From: Homarus americanus
Taxonomy: Eukaryota > Arthropoda > Malacostraca > Decapoda > Nephropidae
DNA length: 64,000 nt
Direction: 5' to 3'
Assembly (NCBI RefSeq): GCF_018991925.1
Contig: NW_024748870.1
Coordinates: 4,355,436 to 4,419,435 of the forward strand
In this document: positions 36,545 through 48,181 of the stretch, in pieces
Layout: every line of letters begins with the position of its first letter
Position numbering within the stretch: the first letter of the stretch is position 1
Made by a program: the position numbers and the translations under genes
The notes under the pieces: generated by a model
The model's database searches: none
Seen by the model: the letters and a program-made list of their open reading frames with translations, nothing else
What the model was told of the DNA's origin: nothing

Positions 36545-36789
36545 CACCATACAGTACTTCACCAAGGTAAGCACCACATTCTCTGCCAGACCCGCGGAAG
36601 AATCCCATATGATAATTCAAGTATACGACAACACAGGTAACGTAGAATTTGGCTTTGTCTGTCAAGCGAGGAATTTGACGTGAAAATGAGACACTATCTT
36701 TTGTACATTCAGATGTGATGTGCACGCCATATGTACCAAGGCGTATTTTTTATTACACGGATCTTCACTACAATTCATGTTAACTGCAT

Positions 36790-36849
36790 ACACACACACA
36801 CACAAACATCAAATAAACACATACACACATACACCAAAACACATACACC

Positions 36850-36924
<75 letters not shown>
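36790..36924. repeat. CA microsatellite
   Basis: A pure CA run at about 36856-36924, preceded by degenerate ACATACACCAAAAC blocks. Confidence 0.95.
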
Positions 36925-36926
<2 letters not shown>

Positions 36927-37669
36927 AGAGCATTAAAGAACACAAATAAAAAATGTCTGAAGAAGAGAAAGAATTTGTATGTAGTATTTATGAGTGAAAA
37001 AAAAAACTTGATATAGGCCAAAAAAAAAAACATTGTGGAAAAAATTCAAATGAATGAAGTGTTTTAAAAAATATTTGATTGTAGTTCAGAATTTTTATAG
37101 CGAGAGGGAAGCAGACATTGAAGTTTATTAAGGAGAGAGGAACTGGTTGACAGGGAGGGCGGAGTTATAGTGGCCTTTTTTTTACAATTTACTTCCACTA
37201 CCTTTCAGTTTATTTAGAATAGACATCAAAACTCGAAACAATTAAGTATCATTCGAATCAGTTTCACAAAAAGGAAATATCATTGAACCAATACTCGAGA
37301 AACACTTCATAACAGTTAGACAAAATGCGTGTATAAAAAATATCTGAGTCAATAGGAGAAATAATAATAATAACGCTGTAACATTATCGACAACGGAATG
37401 CCGCCCGGTTAGAAGACTGTTTCAGAGATTCACCCATATTCATACCTACGGCTGTGTATTGTGGTGATCTGTCAGTGTAATATATCCAAGTCTATTGAAG
37501 TAATCTGATGAAATGTTGATTTATAATGAGGTGGTGTCAAGGGTTATGATGCAGTGGTATAATGCAAAAAATGTTGTCTCAATATTATGAATTTCCGTGG
37601 GAGCGCAGTGCGGTAAAGGGGGTACTCCTCCAAGGGTGTGTATTGGGACCATGGTTGTTTGATGTTTTC
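36925..37669. other. Unannotated AT-rich sequence
   Basis: No recognised feature apart from A runs near 37005 and 37020. Confidence 0.4.
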
Positions 37670-37674
37670 ATGGA

Positions 37675-37985
37675 TGGGGAAGTGAGGTGAAGTGAGGGTG
37701 ATGGGAGGAGGTGAAGAGGGGTGAAGTAAGAGTCATGAAGAGAGGAAATGTAAAAGTGATGAGGAGAGGGTAAGCACTGTAGGAGTGATGAGAAGAGGTG
37801 AAGTAAGAGGGGTGAGGAGAGGTGAAGTAAAAGTGATGAGAAAAGATGAAGCAAGAGTGATGAAGAGAGGTGAAACAAGAGCAATGGAGAGGTGAATTGA
37901 TAGTGATGAGGGAATGAAGAGTAATGAAGAAAGTTGAAGCAAGATCAATGAAGAGAAGTTGATGCAAGAGTGATGAATATTGATA
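37675..37985. repeat. Degenerate GA-rich minisatellite, GAGGTGAAGTAAGAGTGATG
   Basis: About 13 diverged copies of a 22-25-bp unit. Minus-strand Ser/Leu/His frames are artefacts. Confidence 0.85.
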
Positions 37986-38046
37986 CACGTTTGAGGTTAC
38001 AATATTATGGTGACTAGGTAAGTAATTCTTCTAACCATTCCAATTC

Positions 38047-38262
38047 CACCTAACCTAACCTAATTCCAACCTAACCTAACTCCTAACCTAACCTATAGGA
38101 GATACAATATTCTATTAATATGGAATACAAATAGGAAGTCAGTCAGCTGCTGTTTTCTTATGATGCGGTTAGGTTAGGTTAGGTTAGGTAAGGTTAGGTT
38201 AATTTAGGTAAGGTTAGGTTAGGTAAGGTTAGGTTAATTTAGGTTAGGTTAGGTTAAGCTAC
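38047..38262. repeat. Inverted pair of CCTAA and TTAGG arrays
   Basis: CCTAA units (38047-38097) are followed after about 70 bp by GGTTA units (38166-38262) in opposite orientation, so the two can pair as a foldback. Confidence 0.88.
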
Positions 38263-38431
38263 GAGTAGAAGAATATCAATCTAAGAGGATGAAATAATGA
38301 CACAATTACAGTCTTCTCAGAAGCGTTATTTACATCCTGTTTCTTAATGTTAAATCCAGATCACAGTGTTGATAGCTGATTAATACGTCCTCTAGTTAAG
38401 GGTTGTAACACAGATCACATATGATCAACTT

Positions 38432-38433
<2 letters not shown>

Positions 38434-38508
<75 letters not shown>

Positions 38509-38586
38509 TAACCTGCTGTCGGCTGTTTGTTAGTTGACTGTCAGGCGATGAAAAGGGAATTTTAGGATGAATTAATACAAGACACG

Positions 38587-38636
<50 letters not shown>

Positions 38637-38689
38637 TACATAATGTAAATCAGACTAATTGCGTATGACAGTATGATGGATAAGTCTCC

Positions 38690-38725
<36 letters not shown>
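38434..38725. repeat. GT, CA and CT microsatellites
   Basis: GT at 38434-38506, CA at 38591-38632 and CT at 38694-38725, each nearly pure. The GT and CA runs form an inverted pair about 85 bp apart. Confidence 0.95.
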
Positions 38726-38728
<3 letters not shown>

Positions 38729-38896
38729 ACCAGTATGTACTGTACATTCTTCCTTCATCCTCTCCGCCATGTCGAGGTACCGAGTCTTCCCCCTCACACC
38801 TGCTCTCTGCCTTACATAATACACCACCTCGCACCTGCTCTATTTATCACCCGTATTATTCACAAGAAGTCACTGCCGGTATTCCAGTTTTGGGTT

Positions 38897-39418
38897 CACC
38901 TGAAGATTAGACACCCGCTAGTTTATTTCACCTGATGAGTAATTTATGTAACCTAACAGAACATAATCTCACCTAACAGAACGTAATCTCATCTAACAGA
39001 ACATAATCTCACCTAACAGAACGTAATCTCATCTAACAGAACGTAATCTCACCTAACAGAACATAATCTCATCTAACAGAACATAATCTCACCTAACAGA
39101 ACGTAATCTCATCTAACAGAACGTAATCTCACCTAACAGAACGTAATCTCATCTAACAGAACATAATCTCACCTAACAGAACGTAATCTCATCTAACAGA
39201 ACGTAATCTCACCTAACAGAACATAATCTCACCTAACAGAACGTAATCTCACCTAACAGAACGTAATCTCATCTAACAGAACGTAATCTAACCTAACAGA
39301 ACGTAATCTCACCTAACAGAACATAATCTCACCTAACAGAACATAATCTCACCTAACAGAACGTAATCTCACCTAACAGAACGTAATCTCATCTAACAGA
39401 ACGTAATCTAACCTAACC
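38897..39418. repeat. 20-bp minisatellite ACCTAACAGAACGTAATCTC after a 30-bp unit
   Basis: About 24 copies of the 20-bp unit (38940-39418), alternating ACCTAAC/ATCTAAC and ACGTAAT/ACATAAT. Just before it is a single copy of the dispersed unit CACCTGAAGATTAGACACCC (38897), followed by TTTCACCTGATGAG. The array ends in CCTAACCTAA, so it probably grew from a telomere-like tract. Confidence 0.94.
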
Positions 39419-40423
39419 TAATATATATGAACCATTTACAACAGAGTACTCACACCATTTACAACAATAACACCATTTACAACACCCACAATAACATTTA
39501 CATCGTAGACTCACAACTCACAACCACAGAACGTAATACCTCATAACACATACACTGAAATATACCTATAACATTACGCGTCTGGTCCAAGTTCCAGCAG
39601 TGTTATTTGGCGAACGCGAAACTTAATATTTTGCTTCTGAGTTGCTCTGAATGACTGATTTGGCGTGAGTATTGCGTTTAGAGGAAAAAATTAGTAGTAG
39701 TAGTAGTATTAGTAGTTGCAGAAGTAACAGTAGAATTAGTTCAGTTAAACACCACCAGAGAGCAAGAGAAAGGTCAATTGTTGCACTGGAGGCGATAGCA
39801 TGGAGGCAGGCAGGCAGGCAGATACCTCCTCTTCCTCCCGCACTGTTTCCTATTCTAGTTCCCTCATTACTATAAGTTACAGTCTCGGGAAGCTGTTACA
39901 TATTTCAGGATATTGTACACTGCCTGGTAGAGGTGTGGGGTCTCTGCCGCCACACACTGCACTCCTCCCACAGGCGCTGCTGGGGTGATGCTGTCAGCTG
40001 CTGCACGATCCCTAACACATCAGTGCAAATCTGTTCACTTAGTCCAACAGCTCCCAAGGAAAAAAAATTTACGTAGTTTTAATATTTTTTTTTCCTTCTG
40101 TCGTTTTTTTTTTCGATAAATAAAAAAATATAAAGGACTCTTGATTTTATCGGAGTGATCATAACCAAGTGTATTGATGTTATGAGCCGTGAGGAAGGTG
40201 AACAAGATACAGGGTGTGGATAGCATAAACCAGGTGTGTGGACTAATTACCTGTCTAGGATACCGTGACAGTCTCTTCTTACCTGTCTATCACGAACGAG
40301 TTTTACCGTCCAAAATAACCAGTTAGACGGAGGATCGCTGATGAATTATTCTAACTCGGGTATACAGTGTGTGAAAACCAAGTGTTGCTGAACAAATGTC
40401 ACAGGACTTGTGCGGCTGAGGTG
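39419..40423. other. Unannotated sequence
   Basis: About 1 kb with no gene. It includes a short ATTTACAACA repeat near 39430-39485, a TAG run at 39691-39710 and T runs near 40085-40110. Confidence 0.45.
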
Positions 40424-40585
40424 ATGTGGATGGATGAGTGGGTGTGTAATGGATGGTTGGATGGCTGACTGGTTAAATAATGGATGGTTTCGATGAGTAG
40501 GTGGGTGGATGGTCTAGGAAGTTGATGGTGAAGGCGTAAAGAGCCCGTGTGTGGGTGGGTGGGTGGGTGGGTGGGAAGGAGAGTG
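40424..40585. repeat. GGATGGATG/GGGTGGGTG repeats
   Basis: Degenerate TGGATGGATG units ending in a GTGGGTGGGTGGG run. Confidence 0.85.
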
Positions 40586-40659
40586 GGTAACGACGCCGTA
40601 GATAGTCTAAGCAAATCCCGAGAAACAGAAAGGAGAAATCATAATGAGAGAGGAACATT

Positions 40660-41590
40660 ATGTTGGAGGGAGAGGGAGGGAGGGAGGGAGAGGAGTTGAG
40701 GGAGAGAAGAAGATGGCCTGGGAGGGAGGGAGAGTAGCCTGGGAGGGAGGAAAGGGAGAGAAAAGAAGATGGCCTGGGAGGGAGGGAGAGAGGGAGGAAA
40801 GGGAGAGAAGATGGCCTGGGAGGGAAGGGAGAGAGGGAGGAAAGGGAGAGAAGAAGATGGCCTGGGAGGGAGGGAGAGAGGGAGGAAAGGAGAGAAGAAG
40901 ATGGCCTGGGAGGGAGGGAGAGAAGCCTGGGAGGGAGGGAGAGAAGCCTGAGAGGGAGAAAAGGAGAGAATGAAGATGGCCTGGGAGGGAGGGAGAGTAG
41001 CCTGGGAGGGAGGAAAGGGAGAGAAGATGGCCTGGGAGGAGGGAGAGAGGGAGGAAAGGGAGAGAAGAAGATGGCCTGGGAGGGAGGGAGAGAAGCCTGA
41101 GGGAGGAGTAGCCTGAGAGGGAGAAAAGGAGAGAATGAAGATGGCCTGGGAGGGAGGGAGAGTAGCCTGGGAGGGAGGGAGAGAAGCCTGGGAGGGAGGG
41201 AGAGTAGCCTGGAGGGAGGGAGAGAAGCCTGGGAGGGAGGGAGAGAGTAGCCTGAGAGGGAGGAAAGGGAGAGAAGAAGATGGCCTGGGAGGGAGGGAGA
41301 GTAGCCAGAGAGGGAGGAAAGGGAGAGAAAAGATGGCCTAAGAGGGAGGAAAGGGAGAGGAAGGGATATAAGGAAGGGAGTTTGAGTTGGAAGGAGGGAG
41401 AGAAGGAAGGGAGCCTGGGAAGGAGGAAGGAAGAGAAGGGTGGAGGCCTGGGAGGGAGGGAAGGAAGCCTGGGAGGGTGAGATAAAAAGGGGAGCTGGGA
41501 CGAAGGAAGGTGAGAAGGAAGGGAGCCAAGGATGGAGGGAGGGAAGGAGGAAGAATTGGAACGGAAGGAAAAAAGGAATGAGGGAGGGAC
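40660..41590. repeat. Purine-rich GATGGCCTGGGAGGGAGGGA minisatellite
   Basis: About 930 bp of nested units, GGGAGGGAGGGAGAG with TAGCCTG, AAGCCTG and GATGGCCTG spacers of variable length. A long minus-strand Pro/Ser/Leu frame (up to 408 codons) is an artefact of the repeat. Confidence 0.93.
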
Positions 41591-41672
41591 AGGAACCAGC
41601 ACTCACCCCCCTCCCCGAGGTGAATGTCTGCCCTCTGGTGGACGACATGACAACAAACCATCTGTACCCCCA

Positions 41673-41813
41673 TGACGTCATATTGCCCCATGACGTCATA
41701 ATACCACCATGACGTCATATTACCACCATGACGTCATATTACTCCCATGACGTCATATTACCACCATGACGTCATATTACCCCCATGACGTCATATTACC
41801 CCCCATGACGTCA
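41673..41813. repeat. 19-bp array carrying eight TGACGTCA palindromes
   Basis: Perfect cAMP-response elements start at 41673, 41691, 41710, 41729, 41748, 41767, 41786 and 41806. The unit is CATGACGTCATATTACCAC (19 bp), with CTCC and CCCC variants between sites. In animals TGACGTCA binds CREB/ATF-type bZIP dimers; here the density results from tandem amplification, and function is unknown. Confidence 0.92.
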
Positions 41814-42026
41814 AATCACAAAAGAAAACAACCCCCAAAAGACTCCTCCTCCGGTACACGAGGACTTGTTTATGGCGATGACAAGAAAGTAAACAAATTA
41901 ATTCTTACTTAAAACCACTAGAGCGTGATTACGGGGGAGCAGTAGAGGTTATTTATACGACATACTGGAGGGGAAAATGTGGAAGGTTTCTCACGGTGTT
42001 GCGCCAGGAGAGAGAGAGGAGGAGAA

Positions 42027-42063
<37 letters not shown>

Positions 42064-42084
42064 TGCATTAACTGAACGCATCCT
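41814..42084. other. Unannotated sequence with GA run
   Basis: A GA run lies at about 42030-42062. No gene was seen. Confidence 0.5.
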
Positions 42085-42140
42085 AACCTAACCAAACCTA
42101 ACCCAACCCACAACAAACCTAACCTAACCTAACCCTACTA
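42085..42140. repeat. Interstitial CCTAA array
   Basis: About nine degenerate units. Confidence 0.88.
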
Positions 42141-42265
42141 GAAAACGGATCTAGAGAGTAAACAGTCACTGACGCACGACTATCGGATAATGGTCGTCTC
42201 AAGGTGGTCGTGTACACCTGGCCAGATCAAGTATATTACCTGTATTGTATATGTTGTTTATAGGT

Positions 42266-42511
42266 CACCTGAAGATTAGACACCCTAGTTTATTTTACCT
42301 GAAGATTAGACACCCTAGCTTATTTCACCTGAAGATTAGACACCCCTGTTTATTTCACCTGAATATGAACCACCTTAAAGTTAACCTAACCTAATTTAAA
42401 TTCACCTAACCTAAACTAACGTAACGTTTATCTAACTTAACCTAAATAAACGCTTACTTAAACTAATTTAACCTAACCTACCGATAAGCTAGGGTGTCTA
42501 ATGTTCAGGTG
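42266..42511. repeat. CCTAA tract between inverted 30-bp units
   Basis: Four direct copies of a 30-bp unit start at 42266, 42296, 42326 and 42356 (CACCTGAAGATTAGACACCC, then TAGCTTATTT). A degenerate CCTAA tract follows (42375-42480). The right end (42484-42511), in reverse complement, reads CACCTGAACATTAGACACCC and then TAGCTTA. Arms of about 27 bases therefore enclose the tract with one mismatch. Confidence 0.85.
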
Positions 42512-42559
42512 ATCCTTTTTCATCACCTGAGAACTGATGTACTTGAGGAAGTACAACAT

Positions 42560-42970
42560 ATGCGTACTGTACATCGTGAGATTAACTGTACACCAAGTAG
42601 AAATGTGTCTTAAACTGTCATTATGTACAAGTAAACATTGTACATTAAGGAAAAGTTGTACATGTTGGGGAGTATGTACAGCAGGGAATATATTGTACAT
42701 TTAGATGATTAGTGTACAGACTGGTCATGTACAGCAGGAATATAACGTACACCGAGAAGCAAATATACATCATGGAAATGTACATATTAAAGTACACCGC
42801 CAAAGTAATGTACACCTATTTTACGTACACACAGAGTAATGCACACCAATTTTACGTACACACAGAGTAATGTACACCTATTTTACGTACACACAGAGTA
42901 ATGTACATCTACTTTACGTACACACAGTAATGTACACCTATTTTACGTACACAGTTCATGTACGCCTATT
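42560..42970. repeat. GTACA-rich region with 31-bp minisatellite
   Basis: Scattered TGTACA motifs pass into about six copies of a 31-bp unit (GTACACCTATTTTACGTACA, then CACAGAGTAAT) at 42770-42965. Confidence 0.85.
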
Positions 42971-43094
42971 TTACGCACATCAAGAAGATAATGTAAACAC
43001 TGGAGTTATGAAATATTGGACCGGACTATCAATATGCTAATGAGGTAAGCCAAGCCAGCATCACACGGCAGCGGGGGAGACAGGATGTACTCTG

Positions 43095-43475
43095 TGTTAA
43101 CCTCCTGAGTACGATAGCAAACTCTTGAGTACAATGACCTAATCTCTTTAAGTACGATGAACGAACCCCAAAAGTGTGATTTACCCCCTGAGTACAATGA
43201 CTACCCCTTGAGTACGATGATTTAAATACCTTGAGTACGATAGTAACCTGAGTACATGATTTAATCTCACTAGGTACAATGAATGAACCCCATGAGTATA
43301 ATGACTACCCTTTGAGTACAATGCTTTATCCACCTTGAGTACTATAGTAGCCTGAGTACACTGATCTAATCTCTTCAAATATGATAATTTTATCCCTTGA
43401 GTACAATGACAACCCTTTGAGTACAATGACAACCCCTTGAGTACAAAGTTTTAGCCACCTTGAGTACGATATTAT
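43095..43475. repeat. Degenerate array of CCTTGAGTACAATGA
   Basis: About 17 diverged units of 20-25 bp carrying TTGAGTACGATGA, the reverse complement of the CATCGTACTCAA core of the arrays at 23.0 and 47.2 kb. Confidence 0.88.
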
Positions 43476-43644
43476 TGTTGCTGCTATGTGAACGTCTTTT
43501 AATGTAGACTAATATATCCACGAGAAAAACCTATATTATCTTAACAGGAAAAAAGTAAACATAGATTTTTTTTCCTCCATTTTGGTTTTGTTTGGTAAAG
43601 TTATGTAGGTTTTATTATATTACTGAAAGTTAAAATATACGAGT

Positions 43645-44100
43645 AATTACCTGAAGATTAACAACTCTAGTGCTAACCTGATTTAACCTAATCCTAATCT
43701 AACCTAATCCCGCTTAAACCTAACTTACCTTAAACAAATCTAACCTAACTTACCTAACACAATGTAACGTAACCTAACCTTACCCAACTGATTCTTAAAT
43801 TAATTTGACCTGACTTAACCGAACTTAACACAACCTAATCGAGATTAACCTAACCTAACATAAATTAAACAAGACTAATGCTAACCTAACCTAATCTTTA
43901 ACTAACCAAACCTAACCTAACCCAACCAAAACTAACCTAACCAAACCAAACCTAACCTAACCTAACCCAACCAAAACTAACCTAACCTAACCCAACCAAA
44001 ACTAAACTAACCTAACCTAACCTAACCTAACCAAACCAAACCTAACCTAACCTAACCCTCAGGTAGCATTCTGGTGTTTTAATCATCAGGTGAAATAAGT
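43645..44100. repeat. CCTAA tract between inverted flanks
   Basis: The left flank (43645-43677) reads ATTACCTGAAGATTA and then GTGCTAACC. The right flank (44060-44100), in reverse complement, reads TTTCACCTGATGATTAAAAC and then AATGCTACC. Between them is about 380 bp of CCTAA with CCAAA, CCCAA and CTTAA variants. Confidence 0.85.
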
Positions 44101-44254
44101 CGTGGCGGGAGAGGGGGGGGCTAAAGTTCAGGTGATCCAGATGTACTAGTGTAAAGTTAATTTCCCCCGCTAATTGTGAATGACTTTTTGATTAATGTAA
44201 AAGTTAACATATTGACTCTTCTGTACCGTTCTGACCATGACCAATGTGTAGTTT

Positions 44255-44540
44255 AATTCTTCTTCTTTTTGCCTCCTCCTCCGTCTTCTTCCTCTTCTTT
44301 TTGTCTTCTTCTTCCTCTTTTTCTTCTTATTTTTTGTCTTCTTCTTCTTCTTCCTCTTTTTCTTCTTATTTTTTATCATCTTCTTCTTCTTCTTCCTCTT
44401 TTTGCCTCCTCCTCCGTCTTCTTCCTCTTCTTTTTGTCTTCTTCTTCCTCTTTTTCTTCTTATTTTTTGTCTTCTTCTTCTTCTTCTTCCTCTTTTTCTT
44501 CTTATTTTTTATCATCTTCTTCTTCTTCTTCTTCCTCTAG
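44255..44540. repeat. CTT trinucleotide tract
   Basis: CTT with CTCCTCCGTCTTCTTCC and TATTTTTTGTC interruptions. A block of about 130 bp is duplicated (44270 and 44400). Confidence 0.94.
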
Positions 44541-44564
44541 TCTCTCCTTGACGTCTCTAGTTTT

Positions 44565-45075
44565 TTCTCGTAGTCCCTGGTGTCGTCCTCGAAATCTCAG
44601 GTCTCTCCTCGAGGTCTCAGGTCTCTCCTCTAGGTCTCAGGTCTTTCCTCGAAGTCCCTGGTGTCGTCTTCGAAATCTCAGGTCTCTCCTCGAGGTCTCA
44701 GGTCTCTCCTAGAAATCTCAGGTGTCGTCCTCGAAATCTCTAGTCTCTCCTCGAGGTCTCAGGTCTCTCCTCTAGGTCTCAGGTCTCTCCTCGAAGTCCC
44801 TGGTGTCGTCTTCGGAAATCTCAGGTCTCCTCGAGGTCTTAGGTCTCTCCCTCCGAGGTCTTAGGTTCTCTCAAGAAGTCTCCATAGATTACTCTCTCTC
44901 CTAGAAATCTCAGGTGTCGTCCTCGAAATCTCTAGTCTCTCCTCGAGGTCTCAGGTCTCTCCTCTAGGTCTCAGGTCTCTCCTCGAAGTCCCTGGTGTCG
45001 TCCTCGAAATCTCTTAGTCTCTCCTCCAAGTCTCAAGTCTCTCCTCGAGGTGGTCTCAGGTCTTCCTATCCCCTT
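44565..45075. repeat. 20-bp minisatellite, GGTCTCTCCTCGAGGTCTCA
   Basis: About 25 copies with TAGG, AAATC and GAAGTCCCTGGTGTCGTC variants arranged in a higher-order unit of about 120-230 bp. Confidence 0.93.
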
Positions 45076-45362
45076 ACCCTCCTACCGTCACTTCAGTCTC
45101 GCCACCAAGTATTATCCACCTGAATAGAACAGTATATACTACCCTTAACCCCAGCCAGACACTCGAAGCAGTCAAGGACCTGGCCAGTTCTTTAGTAATA
45201 CACAGAGAGTGACAACATGTTCTTTGATATGGCTAAGAACATCGACCACAGACGAGAGGAGATAAGTAAGGCGTGAAGAGGGCTGGTGAGGAGTTATGGC
45301 CTTGATGCTGTCTGTATAGTGACCAGGGGAACATGTGTACCCAGTTCTTTATGAAGAGTTGC

Positions 45363-45955
45363 TAATTCTTCTTCTTATTCTTCTTATTCTTCTTCTTCTT
45401 CTTCTTCTTCATCTACATCATTGGGTGTCCACAACAGGAGGCACACCACCCTCCCTCGGCCCACAACAGGAAGCACACCCCCCTCCCTCGGCCCACAACA
45501 GGAAGCACACCCCTCCCTCCCTCGGCCCCAACAGGGCTTACACCCCTCCCTCCCTCCGGCCCACAGCAGGAGCACACCCCCCACTCCCTCGACCCCACAA
45601 CAGGAAGCACACCCCTCCCTCCCCCGGCCCCCAGCTGGGAGGCACCTCTCCCTCCCCGGCCCTGTGCAGAGCACCCCCCCCTCCTCGGCCCACAACAGGA
45701 AGCACACCCCTCCCTCGGCCTTCCCACAACAGGAAGCACACCCACCCTCCTTAGCCCCTATGAGGGAAGCACACCCCACCCCTCCTCGGCCCACAACAGG
45801 AAGCACACCCCCATCCCTCGGCCCACAACAGGAAGCACACCCCCATCCCTCGGCCCCACAACAGGAAGCACACCCCCTCCCTCGGCCCACAACAGGAAGC
45901 ACACCCCCCTCCCTCGGCCCACAACAGGAAGCACACCCCTCCCTCCCTCGGATCA
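45363..45955. repeat. CTT run, then C-rich CACAACAGGAAGCACACCCC minisatellite
   Basis: CTT at 45363-45413. Then about 17 copies of a 30-35-bp unit (CACAACAGGAAGCACACCCC, then CTCCCTCGGCC). The best plus frame (205 codons) and minus frames are repeat artefacts. Confidence 0.94.
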
Positions 45956-46060
45956 CTGCACTGCGTCACTTGGTCCAGGAATTTCCCCCATTATGCATGA
46001 AGGAACTGGTAATGAAAATGATAAAAATAAAAAAATAAATAATTCTCGAAATGAAATGAT

Positions 46061-46108
46061 GCGGTGTGTGTGTGTGTGTGTGTGAGTGTGTGTGTGTGTG
46101 TGTGTGTG
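46061..46108. repeat. GT microsatellite
   Basis: About 23 units with one GA interruption. Confidence 0.94.
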
Positions 46109-46285
46109 TATACATTGAATAAAATATGACATTCCCAATTCATTATGTAAGTCCGTGAGAATATTCAGGACCAGCTAGATTCTCAGAGGACCACCACCTG
46201 AATTCTTAAAGCACTACCTGTTGTTATGTTTGTGTGGGCGACCTGAGTGTGTCAATGTCGGTATTTACGAGTCATTATCACAACT

Positions 46286-46376
46286 AACCTAACCTAACCT
46301 AACCTAACCTAACCTAATCTAACCTAACCTAACCCTAATCTAACCTAACCTAATCCCACCTTAACCTAACCTAACA
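46286..46376. repeat. Interstitial CCTAA array
   Basis: About 17 units with AATCTAA variants. Confidence 0.92.
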
Positions 46377-46484
46377 TATTTCAAAGAAGTGTCAATACTG
46401 TATTCTATATATTTTTTTTTCCGAGGCAAAATTGTGACTCGACTTTATTCCCCTGGGTCATTATTTCCGTGCCTATTTTCCTGT

Positions 46485-46502
46485 AATAATAATAATAATA
46501 AC

Positions 46503-46571
<69 letters not shown>

Positions 46572-46640
46572 AATGATAATATTAACAACAATAACAAGAA
46601 CAACAACAAAAAACAACATCAACAACAACAATAACAACAG
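46485..46640. repeat. AAT/AAC microsatellite
   Basis: AAT to 46567, then AAC-rich units. Confidence 0.95.
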
Positions 46641-46824
46641 GTCTCTCCATCCAGAAGCGACCTGACTTAATAATATACAATTTCCACGTAACAAAATTAA
46701 ATATAAAGGAGCATCTAATATTTCAATTACCCCAGACGACGAGCAGAGTGTAATGAGCCTCTGCTAAAACACTACAATATTACATTTCCTGGAGTTACTT
46801 AGTTCTGGATGGCGTGGAGTTTGT

Positions 46825-47095
46825 TCCCTGTGAAGGTATCTGGTGAGTGGAGTTTGTTCCCTGTGAAGGTATCTGGTGAGTGGAGTTTGTTCCCTGTGAA
46901 GGTATCTGGTGAGTGGAGTTTGTTCCCTGTGAAGGTATCTGGTGAGTGGAGTTTAATCCCTGTGAAGGTATCTACTGAGTGGAGTTTATTCCCTGTGAAG
47001 GTATCTGGTGAGTGGAGTTAATTCCCTGTGAAGGTATCTGGTGAGTGGAGTTTATTCCCTGTGAAGGTATCTGGTGAGTGGAGTTTGTTCCCAGT
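46825..47095. repeat. 33-bp minisatellite
   Basis: Eight copies of a 33-bp unit (GTGAGTGGAGTTTGTTCCCT, then GTGAAGGTATCTG). It reads as an 11-residue repeat in frame. Each unit junction carries CTG|GTGAGT, close to a 5' splice site. Confidence 0.95.
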
Positions 47096-47164
47096 GAGAG
47101 GAACTGTTTTTGTAACAGGAAATAATTGAATGTAAAAATACCAGTTGCAATCAGTGGTATTGGG

Positions 47165-47640
47165 TTAAGTCATCGTACTCAAGGGGTTAATTCATCGTAC
47201 TCAAGGGGTTTATTCATCGTACTCAAGGGGTTAATTCATCGTACTCAAGGGTTTAATTCATCGTAAACTAGGGTTTAATCCATCGTACTCAAGGGGTTTA
47301 TTCATCGTACTCAAGGGGTTAATTCATCGTACTCAAGAGGTTATTAAATCGTACTCAAGGGTTTAATTCATCGTACTCAAGGGGTCAAGTCATCGTACTC
47401 AAGGGGTCAAGTCATCGTACTCAAGGGGTCAAATCATCGTACTCAAGGGGTCAAATCATCGTACTCAAGGGTTTAAGTCATCGTACTCAAGGGTCAAGTC
47501 ATCGTACTCAAGGGTTAATTCATCGCACTCAAGGGGTCAAGTCATCGTACTCAAGTCAAATCATCGGGGTCAAATCATCGTACTCAAGGGGTCAAGTCAT
47601 CGTACTCAAGGGGTCAAGTCATCGTACTCAATCAGTTCAG
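47165..47640. repeat. 22-bp minisatellite, CATCGTACTCAAGGGGTTAA
   Basis: About 21 copies of a 22-bp unit: the core CATCGTACTCAA plus GGGGTTAATT, with GGGTCAAGT and GGGTCAAAT variants to the right. The core is identical to the array at 23.0 kb, but the second half is unrelated. Confidence 0.95.
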
Positions 47641-47696
47641 TATTTGGCGGGAAATACAACTGTAATGGCCAGAGTAATGGATCACTTTGAAGACTA

Positions 47697-48155
47697 AACC
47701 TACCCTAACCTAACCTACCCTAACCTAACCTACCCTACCCTAACCTAACCTAACCTACCCTAACCTACCCTAACCTAACCTAACCTAACCTACACTAAAG
47801 TAAACTAAACTAACCTAACCTAACCTAACCTAACCTAACCTAACCTAACCCCCCCTCCTATGTAGCATTAAGGTGTAAACAAAACAGAGAGGTGGTCTAA
47901 TCTTCAGGTGATCTAAATTACTATATGCGTCTGTGTCCAACCAGGTAAGACTGCAGGTAAAAACTGACGGCGTCCCAACTTATTTTACCTGATGATTAAA
48001 GAACCTATGCTAACTTAGGTTAACTTAATCTAACTTAACTTAATCTAACCTGACCTAACTTAACCTAACCTAATCTAACCTTCCCTTAAGATTAAATACT
48101 CTTTTACTACATGAAGGGTTAGGTTAGGTTAGGTTAGGTTAGGTTAAGTTAAAGT
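47697..48155. repeat. CCTAA and TTAGG arrays with 30-bp-unit flanks
   Basis: CCTAA/CCCTA units (47697-47850) are followed by a right-type flank that includes GGTCTAATCTTCAGGTGATC (47902-47921). Next comes a left-type flank (TTATTTTACCTGATGATTAA, near 47980), a degenerate CCTAA tract (48005-48085) and finally GGTTA units in the opposite orientation (48118-48155). Confidence 0.8.
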
Positions 48156-48181
48156 TGGGTGGTTGATCCAGTAGTCAAATA

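Noticed and set aside
38940..39418. CRISPR-like regular repeats
   Set aside because: Units are contiguous with no unique spacers, and the DNA is eukaryotic. The same applies to the other regular arrays.
40473..41699. 408-codon minus-strand frame
   Set aside because: It runs through a GGGAGGGAGG minisatellite and consists of Ser/Pro/Leu repeats. Overlapping frames on the same strand are equally open.
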